The position numbers and the translations under genes are program-made. Below the pieces are notes generated by a model, which saw only the letters and a program-made list of their open reading frames with translations, ran no database searches and was not told the origin of the DNA. Below, piece after piece: positions 22,656 to 31,150 of a stretch of 64,000 nucleotides of DNA (positions are counted from its first letter, which is position 1; each line of letters opens with the position of its first letter). Source of the stretch: Deltaproteobacteria bacterium (lineage in GTDB: Bacteria; Desulfobacterota; Desulfarculia; Adiutricales; Adiutricaceae); the NCBI GenBank assembly GCA_031263485.1, contig JAISFS010000046.1, positions 22,662 through 86,661 on the forward strand, given 5' to 3'.

Positions 22656-25600
22656 TCATGGCGCATCCGGATCCTCTTCCCCCATAGCGTCAGGCTCATC
22701 AACCCCCAACCACGCGCCCGGTTCGCCCATCGTCTCCCGCCGCGACCCGTTCCCGCCGTCCCGGACGGGCCTCACGGCGACATGCGGCAAGCCGTCCGTC
22801 CCGCCCCGTGCCGATCCGTTCCCCCCCGCCCCGGAAACGACCGAGCCGCCCTTACGCGAGACCCCGTATCCGGCGGCATGCGTTACCCCCGACAGGATCG
22901 GGAGCGGAAAGGCCTGCATCCCCGCGATGGGGCCGCCGAATTCGACGTTCCGCAACAGCGCGTCCCTGAGATCCGTCAGATCCGCGAACTGCGTCTCAGG
23001 CGACCCGATCTCGACGGATGCCCGGGAGTTCGCGTCCTGAGGCTCGCTGCCTGTCGAAGCCGATGCTTCCGGCGGCTCACTGATTAGCGGGCCTGCGCCC
23101 CCGCCGCAAGGCGAGCCCTGGGCGGGCGCCTTCTGGGCGGCCGCGTCTGAAACCTCCCCGGAGGCGTAGCGCGGGGCCCCGGCAGGTTCAGTGATCCCGG
23201 CTTCGGGAGAAGCCGCCGGGGGACCGTCCTGCGGAAGCGCCACGCGAGCGGCGATTGCCTTGCTTTCACGCGGGGCCATGGGAGCGGCTTCCGCTGGAAC
23301 GGCCGCCCCGCCGCGCATTCCGTGATTCGAGCCTCCCGACAATTCGACGCCGCAGGCTTCGAACGGAAGAAGACGGCCCGCGAACGGCGGAGCCGGCGTC
23401 TCTTGCGGATCGCCGCGGGGGAAGTCGCGGCGTTCGCCATCTCCCGCGGTCGTTCCTGGAGCGATGCGTGCCGCGTCGCGAACGATGCCGCGGGTCGGCC
23501 TTTCCGAGGGCTGGTAGTTGGTGATGAGGACCTCCAGGCTCCCGCCCTTTCGGGTGTTGTAGCTGGAGTTCGAATAATCGCTGTCCAGGACGGTGACCTG
23601 GTACTTGCCGCACCAGCCGTACAGAATCCGGTTGCCCTGGCCCTTGTGGGAAAGCACGTTGGAGAGGGCGAAGCTCACCCCCCGAGCGTTCAGGGTGTCA
23701 AGGAGGTCGTATAGGGCGAGCTCCTCGCTCTCGTTCCACTGCTTGAAGCCCCGCTTGCCGTCGTTGTAGTTCGCCTGGGCTATGAGATAGGGCGGGTCGC
23801 AGTAGACCATATCCCCGGGGCCTAGCCCGGAGACGTCGGCCTCCGAGAAGTCCCCGGCGGTGAAGGTGATATCCGCCGACTGGATGCGATCGATGAAGGC
23901 CTCGAGATTCCTGCGCATGGTCGGGCTGAACCTGCTCCGGCCCCTGCCGAAGGTGTTGTTGTACTGCAGGCGGCTGTTGAACCTGAACATGTAGTTGAAC
24001 GAGTGGCAGGCCAGGGTGAATAGGTCCACCGGGTCGCCAGTGGCGTTGTAGAAGCTCCTGAAGGCCTGGTATGCCCTGTCGTTGTCCTCTGAGAGGCCGA
24101 AAGTCCTGATGCGTTCCTCGATCTGCTCCAGGGCCTCCTTCTTGTCCGTCGTCTGGAAGGCACGGTACATGCCGATGATCTTGACGTTCAGGTCGTTGCA
24201 GACTACCCGGGCGGCGGGCGCGTTGATGCCCACGTCGCAGCCCCCGGCGAAGAGGTCGACCAGCGTGCCAACTCCCTCGGGGAAGCGCGGCAGGATCTGC
24301 GGGAGCAGACGGTGCTTGCCCCCGATGTAGTTGAAGGGGCTCTTCAGGTACTCGCGGCAGGCGACCAGCCGCGGGGTAGGGCGCAGGGGCGGCAACGGGA
24401 GCGCCTGCGTTGGCGGGAGTGGCGGCGCGGGGGACGGTGGCAGCTCCGCCTTAAGCGACTTGACCGCCGAGGCCGGCCTGACCGACCGGAGGATACCGGG
24501 CCTGAAGCCGGCCAGGCCAGGGGAGAGGCCCTGCGAGTTCCAGCAGCCCTCGCCCGGAAGCGAAACCGCTCCCGGGCCCGTTATTCCGCTGTCCAGCCTG
24601 GCGGCGAAGTCGTCAAGAGCCTCCAGAGACCCTGACTGGGTCACGGGGCATCGCGCCAGCCTGCGGACCTTGCGCACGTAGAAGATGTACTCGGAAAGGT
24701 CACGTCCGTCCTGTTTCATGCGGGAGCTGTAGCGGCGGTATGGGGTCTCGTAGCGCCTGAAGCTCCCGGACGCGCCGTGGCGCCTCATGATAGCCTCCAG
24801 CCGCTCTGACGGCATCAGGCCCTCGGCGCTGTAACTCACGATGATATGCCGGAACCTGGCCTCGGCTATGAGGTCATCGAAGGCCGCCTCCACCTCGGAG
24901 CCGACGCAGAATGCCGAACCCGCCCCCGGCGAATTCCGCAGGCCGGTGACGCCCTTCACTTCGGGCGAATCGTAGCGGGACACGGTCTCCAGCACGTGGT
25001 AATTGGCGCCGTACTGCCTGCAGGTATACGGCGGGTCGACGTAGAGGATCTCGCCCTCGATCTCGCGGACCAGCAGGTTGGCGTCCATATTGTAGGAGCG
25101 GTTCTCCAGGCCGTTGTCCACTATCTCCAGGTTGGCCAGCTCGAAGGGCCTGAGCGCCCTGCATTCCCAGTACTTGAGGAATGCCCCGTAGGTGCCCGCC
25201 GTGTTGGACACGCTCGGCACGCCCTCCACGAGGCGGGCCAGCAGGTGGAAGTATTCCGCCTCGTCGAGCAAGCTGTCCCTGCGCCACACCTCTATGGTGT
25301 GACGGATGAAATCCATCCGCCTGGCGTTGTCACGGGTGAAGTACATGCGCCCGTCCCGGGGCCACTGTCCTGCCGGGACGCACCCGCACGCGCCCACTCC
25401 GGCCGAAGCCGGAGGCGCGCCGCAGACGGGGCCGTTGGCCCCCGGCCAGTCCTTGACCGGGGAGTAGTTGTTGGTTATGGAGAAGGGACACTCTTCGATC
25501 TCGCCGAATGCGGTCTTTTCCAGGTAGATCTTGGGATTGGCTATGCCCTTCCTGGACTTCAGCACCGCGAAGGTCGGAGGGGCGTTGGCCTCCACGGTGG

Positions 25601-25790
25601 CCTTCTGGATCACGTAGGAAAAGTGCAGGATGTCGTTCGAGATCACCTGGTAACGGCGCTTGAAATATCGGCCCACGCTCCCCGTGCCGGAGAATATGTC
25701 GCAGAACAGACCTCCCCCGGAGGGGGCGTGCTCGCTCACCACCCTGTCGATGGAACCCAGCAGCTGCGACTTCCCGCCGATGTAGCGCAT
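22656..25790 (-). CDS. Fused dual D12-class DNA adenine methyltransferase (M.FokI-like arrangement) with long low-complexity C-terminal tail
   Basis: First domain MRYIGGKSQLL...FCDIFSGTGSVGRYF...ILYVDPPYTCRQY; second domain SPFNYIGGKHRLLPQILPRFP...VDLFAGGCDVG...MVYCDPPYLIAQANYNDGKRGF...SLEVLITNY. ATG at 25790 is the likely start rather than 26288. Confidence 0.9.
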   Translation of the reverse strand: MRYIGGKSQLLGSIDRVVSEHAPSGGGLFCDIFSGTGSVGRYFKRRYQVISNDILHFSYVIQKATVEANAPPTFAVLKSRKGIANPKIYLEKTAFGEIEECPFSITNNYSPVKDWPGANGPVCGAPPASAGVGACGCVPAGQWPRDGRMYFTRDNARRMDFIRHTIEVWRRDSLLDEAEYFHLLARLVEGVPSVSNTAGTYGAFLKYWECRALRPFELANLEIVDNGLENRSYNMDANLLVREIEGEILYVDPPYTCRQYGANYHVLETVSRYDSPEVKGVTGLRNSPGAGSAFCVGSEVEAAFDDLIAEARFRHIIVSYSAEGLMPSERLEAIMRRHGASGSFRRYETPYRRYSSRMKQDGRDLSEYIFYVRKVRRLARCPVTQSGSLEALDDFAARLDSGITGPGAVSLPGEGCWNSQGLSPGLAGFRPGILRSVRPASAVKSLKAELPPSPAPPLPPTQALPLPPLRPTPRLVACREYLKSPFNYIGGKHRLLPQILPRFPEGVGTLVDLFAGGCDVGINAPAARVVCNDLNVKIIGMYRAFQTTDKKEALEQIEERIRTFGLSEDNDRAYQAFRSFYNATGDPVDLFTLACHSFNYMFRFNSRLQYNNTFGRGRSRFSPTMRRNLEAFIDRIQSADITFTAGDFSEADVSGLGPGDMVYCDPPYLIAQANYNDGKRGFKQWNESEELALYDLLDTLNARGVSFALSNVLSHKGQGNRILYGWCGKYQVTVLDSDYSNSSYNTRKGGSLEVLITNYQPSERPTRGIVRDAARIAPGTTAGDGERRDFPRGDPQETPAPPFAGRLLPFEACGVELSGGSNHGMRGGAAVPAEAAPMAPRESKAIAARVALPQDGPPAASPEAGITEPAGAPRYASGEVSDAAAQKAPAQGSPCGGGAGPLISEPPEASASTGSEPQDANSRASVEIGSPETQFADLTDLRDALLRNVEFGGPIAGMQAFPLPILSGVTHAAGYGVSRKGGSVVSGAGGNGSARGGTDGLPHVAVRPVRDGGNGSRRETMGEPGAWLGVDEPDAMGEEDPDAP

Positions 25791-26536
25791 CGCCCGTGTT
25801 ACCCCGCCTCGGCGGCCGACGGCGCCGAAGGCCGCCCGCTTCCGTAAGTCCAGAGCCTGTCGGGTCCGCCGCGGCGCATCGCCGCTGGAGGCCCGGGTGA
25901 GCCTAAGGCCGCCGGACCGGTGGCCAGATGGGATGCCCGAGGGCGCGGAATCGCTCTCCGCGGAACAGCCGGAACAGCTGGGGCGCCGGAGCGGGAAAGC
26001 CGGCCGCCGCGCGCGGGCGTCAGACTGGCATTCAGTTGCCTGGGGCCCGGCCCGACGCATGGATGTTGCCGCAAGCGGAGAAGACGGAGATACGCCGCCG
26101 ACTTTCCGCGCCGGAGCCCCGACAGGCAGATGATGGCCACCGCGAATGCGTAGACCCGCCGACGCGAGGCCGACAAGGCCGGTACGGGTCGGGACTTCGA
26201 CCGAACGGCTGATGGCCGATGCGGTTGAGGGACGGGGAGCCGTCGGCGAGCTCCCGCGATTCCGGGCGGACGTGATTCCGTCGGCCACAAAGGATCGCCC
26301 TCATGCGCCAGTGGTGATACCCACGCATATTACCGCAAGTCAATGCGTCTTGGAAGAGGCATCGAAACGATGAAGCGCGTCGGCATCGCGGGGAGGCCGA
26401 AAGGCGCGGAAACAGGCCGCCGCTCCCGCGTCCGGAAACTCCTGGAGGCTGCCTGCGGCGGCTTCGGGCGTTAGACGCTCTGCGCGCCGCGGAGAACTTG
26501 CGGGCCAAGGCCTTCTCTAGCCCGCAACGACGCCGT

Positions 26537-27817
26537 TTAAGCGGTCCGCCGCCTCCGGCCCTTCCGACGGGGCGCCACGGTGTAGTTCCAGTCCCCCCGA
26601 AACTCGTCGGGAGTCGTGTGGCGCAACGCTTCCCCGGGGGAACCCCTCAACTTCTCGGCAAAGAAGGCGCGGTGGTCCAGGCGGCAGAGGACGCGGAGCG
26701 CGGGGTCACAGTCCGCGGCTCCCAGAAGGTTCACGCTGGTCTCGTAATCCGCCCCCGTCCCCCCCCTCCAGCCGGTGCTGAAGAAGGAAAAAAGCTTCCG
26801 GCACAGCCTCGGGTCCCAGCGGCTCGTGCCGGGCTGGAAATGCGAGACCGCGACGGGAAGCCTAATCTTGCCCGCGAGGGCGAAGACGGACGAGAGCCAG
26901 AGGCTTCCGGGCGAAAACGAGCAGCCTCCGCGGCCTACGGTCAAGTACAGGAGAGTCGCGTGCGGGAACATCTGTCGGCCCGCGGCCTTCCACCAGCCGT
27001 AGATCGACTGGGTGGCGAACTCCGAGTCGTCGCGACAGGTGCTTACCGTCTGGGAGGTCTGGAGCCTGGCCATCTCGTAGATGCCTCGCGGGAGCCCTGA
27101 GACTCGCGAGACCTCGGGGTAGGATCGGAACTTCGTGCGTCCGAAAGGCGGCATCTCCGTCTTGCCCAGCTTCCGCGACTCCAGGCTCAGCACGGGGTTA
27201 GAGCGCCCTATCTCCGCAGCGACGCGGCCGTTGATGTACGCGAACTGCGCGGGCCCGTCCGGGCGCTGGTTTGCCCCCAGCATGTGCCTGGAGGTCGTCT
27301 GGAGGGTGTAGCCCAAATACTTGAGCTGCTTGCGGGCGGTGGACGGCGAGACGTCGAGCCCCCCCTCCCTGAGTCTCGCCGCGATCCTGCGGGTGGAGTC
27401 CAGGGTCCACTTCAAGGGCGAAATCGTCCCCTCGGGCATGCTTGCGGGGTCCAACACGCGCTCTATGGAATCGTTCAGCTCGGGGTGGTGGTAAATTAGC
27501 GGGATGCGCCCGCCGCCCTCGCGGCGGATGCGATCCTCCGGGAGCACGGAGTCCGGGTCCTCCATGAAGTCCATCATCTCCTGGAGCCCGCGCTTGATGG
27601 TGGAGCGCGCCACGCCCGTCGCCCGGTGGACCAGGGTCACCCCGCCGTAGCCCAAGGTCATGGCCTTTTCAGCCACGAAGGCACGGAGGGTACGCTCATT
27701 GAGCGTACCCCTGGCTACCGCGAAATCCTGGCGGATGCTCTCTTCGGTTTCGGCCAAGTTTTCGGCCAAGTTTTCGGCCATGATTTCGGCCATGGTTTCG
27801 GCCATGGTTGGATTCAT
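26537..27817 (-). CDS. ISAzo13-family transposase-like protein with substituted DDE catalytic residues
   Basis: SPLKWTLDSTRRIAARLREGGLDVSPSTARKQLKYLGYTLQ, PDGPAQFAYIN, WW..., HFQPGTSRWD, FRGDWNYTVAPR, all resembling PF07592 members. Expected VISVDTKKKE is VLSLESRKLG; expected ITADGGGSN is LTVGRGGCS; expected KWNKIEHRLFS is RWDPRLCRKLFS. Confidence 0.82.
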   Translation of the reverse strand: MNPTMAETMAEIMAENLAENLAETEESIRQDFAVARGTLNERTLRAFVAEKAMTLGYGGVTLVHRATGVARSTIKRGLQEMMDFMEDPDSVLPEDRIRREGGGRIPLIYHHPELNDSIERVLDPASMPEGTISPLKWTLDSTRRIAARLREGGLDVSPSTARKQLKYLGYTLQTTSRHMLGANQRPDGPAQFAYINGRVAAEIGRSNPVLSLESRKLGKTEMPPFGRTKFRSYPEVSRVSGLPRGIYEMARLQTSQTVSTCRDDSEFATQSIYGWWKAAGRQMFPHATLLYLTVGRGGCSFSPGSLWLSSVFALAGKIRLPVAVSHFQPGTSRWDPRLCRKLFSFFSTGWRGGTGADYETSVNLLGAADCDPALRVLCRLDHRAFFAEKLRGSPGEALRHTTPDEFRGDWNYTVAPRRKGRRRRTA

Positions 27818-27830
27818 GGTTGGATTCAGA
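27744..27830. repeat. 12-bp tandem repeat (ttcggccaagtt / ttcggccatggt) at the 5' end of the transposase-like ORF
   Basis: Five units ttcggccaagtt, ttcggccaagtt, ttcggccatgat, ttcggccatggt, ttcggccatggt followed by tggattcatggttggattca; encodes MNPTMAETMAEIMAENLAENLAET. Confidence 0.9.
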
Positions 27831-29283
27831 CCTTCCTTCCAAAGCCTGATGCGGCTCTACGCTTTTCGGACGAAGAACGCCCGGAAACAGGAAAACCTTT
27901 GCGGCGGCCCCGCACCGGAAGGCGAGACGGTAAGATCCCCGCCGCCCGTAGCCCGGGAGCGGGAGATGGCCGAAGCCATTCCTGAAGGCCCGGAAGCGCC
28001 GGATCGTTTTTACGGCCCCGCGCGAGGCGGGGCGGTGTGTCCAGAGACAACGGGACGAATCATTGCCGTGATAGGAAGCCGGGGGTACGCGCCAACGGCG
28101 GAATGCCCGCGCAAAAGCCGCGTCGGGCACGGGAAACGGTGCCGCGACGCGCCGAAACCAGGCGCATTCGCCTGAACGTCGACCTGTAGCGCTGAATCTG
28201 CGAGGAATCGCCGGGAAAACAAAGCGAAGAAGACGGAAAGCCACGGGATAGAAAATCAAATGCAATCGGAAATTCGCGGGACAGGCGTCGCGGAAAACAA
28301 AAGCCGCCGAAGACGACGAAACCCGCCGAAGGAAAAACAACGAATGCCGAATCGAAACTATAAAAAGGAAACACCGAAAAAAACCCGACGCGTAGCCCTG
28401 CGGATATGCGGCAAGACGCGAAAAGCCGCTGAACCGGCGCTATTTCCCGCGTGGAGACGCGCCGCCGGGGCGGAAAAGCGGACCGCCCGGCCCGGATGTC
28501 ATAAGTCCGGGTACCGGGCGTATCGGCGGAGGAGGCACCTTGGGCGTTCGCCATGAAAGGGCTTCCGGGAATGGGGTGAAGGAAGGGCTGACAACTCCGG
28601 TGTTTCCTCCTGTCCCAGGCACTTTCGGCGGCGACCGGCGGGCGAATGCCCCCGAAGGTCCGTAGCGGGACCTCCGCGGACAGGCAACGGGTATCCTGGA
28701 CGTGGAGCCGACCGCTCCCCAGCGGTCAGGCGCGGGGACATGAGACGGAAAGCGAAAAAATACGAAATCCGCGATTGCCGTCCGGACGGGCGGCAGAAGA
28801 CGCAAGGCGAAAGCCAGGCGCCGTGAGCCGAAAGCCGAGAAGCCTGATCGGGAACTCGCGGGCCGCAGGGCGACGGGCCGAAATACGTATGCGGGGGCTT
28901 GTGCCACATGTCCTGCGCCACTAGGCTATATGGACCGCATCATAGCAGAAAAAACCGAAAACTGAAACAAAGAATCTGCGACCCGAAATGCGCGGACGCG
29001 TCTCATCCGGGGAAACCTGGAATCGGGCCAGAAGCCTTGACCTTAAGCAGGAGCCTGAAACAGGAGGTTTCATGCCGGACGGTCGGGAATCCCCTGGGTG
29101 CGCGCCGAAAAGCCAGAATCCTGCGGTAAAGCCCGATATTGCGCGGACTTCGGGATAAAAGACGCCGCTGGGTTTGCCCGGCGTACCCCGGACTGGCGAC
29201 CGGATTCCGGACGAAAGCCGCGGATTCCGCCGCGCGGGGCCGCCCGGCCCAAGCTCCGCCTCTTACGTCGGGAAGGCCGGTCG

Positions 29284-29979
29284 TCAGGGGCTGACCAGGA
29301 GGAAGACGGCGAGAGTCCCCTTGAGCTGGTCCAGAAGAAGCCTGTAATCCTTGCCATCCCTGGTTATGATCATGCTGTCGCCAGGCTCCATGGTCCTGGC
29401 GACCCTCTTGCCCGCATCGAGGTGCTGCACCCTCACCGTTGCCGTCCTGTCAAGACTGTCCACGTCCATAACGGAAAGCAGCACCTGACCGTCTATGATG
29501 AGCCTGCTGTCCTCGTTGCGGACGGACAGGCGGGCAAGGGAAGGCGATCCCCCGGTCGCGGCGGCAGGGCCCCCGGAAGCGGCGGCGGAGCCCGCGATGC
29601 CGCCGTCCGCGGCGGCCGCGTCCCCCAGAAAGGCCTCGGGGGCCTCCCCGCCCGGAACGGGGTCCAGACCCTCCCCGCCGGACAGGCCGTCGGCATCGGA
29701 GGGAGCCCCGATGCCCGCAGGGCTCGCGGGGCTCGCGGTCCGATCGGCCGCAACGGCCTTCAGCGAGTCAAGCTCCTTTTGCAGGAGCGTCCGCTGGAGC
29801 ACGAGCGACCCGTTTTCGGCCTCGAGCCGCTGGATCTGCCCCTGCATCCTGGCGATGCGGGCCTTGGAGGCCTGGCGTCCGTTGTCGAAGCTGAAATAGT
29901 AGATGAGCCCGCAGAGCGCGAAAAGGGCCACCAGCCTCCAGATCCTGTCGAACGGGGGACTGGCGCGGGGCTCGCGCAT
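29284..29979 (-). CDS. Hypothetical single-pass membrane protein with coiled coil, Ala/Gly-rich linker and C-terminal conserved-looking domain
   Basis: WRLVALFALCGLIYYFSF TM segment, ARIARMQGQIQRLEAENGSLVLQRTLLQKELDSLK coiled coil. Stop/start region abuts the upstream REC gene (29979). Confidence 0.7.
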   Translation of the reverse strand: MREPRASPPFDRIWRLVALFALCGLIYYFSFDNGRQASKARIARMQGQIQRLEAENGSLVLQRTLLQKELDSLKAVAADRTASPASPAGIGAPSDADGLSGGEGLDPVPGGEAPEAFLGDAAAADGGIAGSAAASGGPAAATGGSPSLARLSVRNEDSRLIIDGQVLLSVMDVDSLDRTATVRVQHLDAGKRVARTMEPGDSMIITRDGKDYRLLLDQLKGTLAVFLLVSP

Positions 29980-30887
29980 CAGAGGATGAGCCCCAGGGCA
30001 ACCCTTGAGATGAACTCGGCGGAGGAGCTGTCGGTGGACGGCTTCAGGATGCAGTCGTCCACTCCGTTGCCCGGGGCCAGGATTACGGGCAACTTTTCCA
30101 GGCCCGCCGTGCAGACGACGAAGTACAGGGGCAAGAACTTGCGGTTGAACTTCATCTCCTGGCAGAAGTCCACCCCGGTGCGCCCGTCCTCCAAGGCATA
30201 GTCGCTTATGATGATGCGCGGCTTCTCGGCCAGGGCCAAGTTCACGGCCTCGTCCACGCCAGAGGCGGTCACCACCAGGAAATTCGAGTCCTCCAGGAGC
30301 TTTTTCAGCATTTCCCGCTGGTAGCTTGAGTCGGAGAGGACGAGCACCTTGCGTGGCTGGGCGTTCACCGGGGTGACGAGGAGGTAGTTTATGAGCTTCT
30401 GGGCGCCAGCCAGGAGCACCTTGGCCCTGGCCAGGGCCTGGCCGGTGGCCTGGAGCTCCTCCTCCATCTGCCTGTCCCCCTCGCGACTGTGGCGGATGCG
30501 CGCCGGGCCACCGCAGATGCGGGCTATGATGTTCAGAAACGCCGCCTTCTGCACGTCCGCCCTGACGAAAGCCGCGGCCCCCTCGTTGAAGGCCATGGTC
30601 AGGTTCTCCAGATCCGTGCCGCTCAAGTCCGCGAAGATGAAGCCCGTCGCGCGGCGCTCGTCCGTAACCTCCTGAAGGACCTTCACGCTCCAGGCGTCCT
30701 CGGCCACGTAGTCCATGACCACCACGTCCGGGCGCACGGCGAGCACCGCTCCGGCCATGTCGGAGTCCGAGGCGCCGGGCTGGAGGTCAAGGGGCGGGAG
30801 AACCGTGAACTTGCCGCCAGTGAGGAAGCCTTCCAGCTTCTGCTTGAACGGCGCATCGGAAAGGTGGAGGAGTATCGTTGCGGTCAT
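29979..30887 (-). CDS. Response regulator-like protein with two receiver-like domains
   Basis: MTATILLHLSDAPFKQKLEGFL...PDVVVMDYVAED...; second domain RKVLVLSDSSYQREMLKKLLED...PRIIISDYALEDGRTGVDFCQEMK...DDCILKPSTD. Confidence 0.78.
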   Translation of the reverse strand: MTATILLHLSDAPFKQKLEGFLTGGKFTVLPPLDLQPGASDSDMAGAVLAVRPDVVVMDYVAEDAWSVKVLQEVTDERRATGFIFADLSGTDLENLTMAFNEGAAAFVRADVQKAAFLNIIARICGGPARIRHSREGDRQMEEELQATGQALARAKVLLAGAQKLINYLLVTPVNAQPRKVLVLSDSSYQREMLKKLLEDSNFLVVTASGVDEAVNLALAEKPRIIISDYALEDGRTGVDFCQEMKFNRKFLPLYFVVCTAGLEKLPVILAPGNGVDDCILKPSTDSSSAEFISRVALGLIL

Positions 30888-31150
30888 GTTGGGTCTCGGA
30901 GGGCGCGGGGAACTTGGTTGAACTCGGGGATTTTGGAAACTCGGGATGTCCCGGAGGATCCCTGACGGCATCGGTAATGTCTTGAGGGGCGCGTCCCGGC
31001 CGGAAGGATCGCAACCGACGTCGGCGCCTCTCGGGAAGGTCGCGGAAGATCGTGGGAAAGGGGGATCGTGGGATCGTGGGAACACCGACCGGAGCCCGTC
31101 CGCAAGGCGCCCGGCCTGCCTGGCGGCGGGTGACGCGCTCCCGCATGCCG

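Noticed and set aside
22656-26288. Using 26288 as start of the dual methylase
   Set aside because: The first 166 residues lack methylase similarity; MRYIGGK at 25790 is the natural D12 start.
28060-28921. Overlapping minus ORFs 164, 155 and 140 aa
   Set aside because: Mutually overlapping, Arg/Ser/Pro-rich, no motif, no RBS identified.
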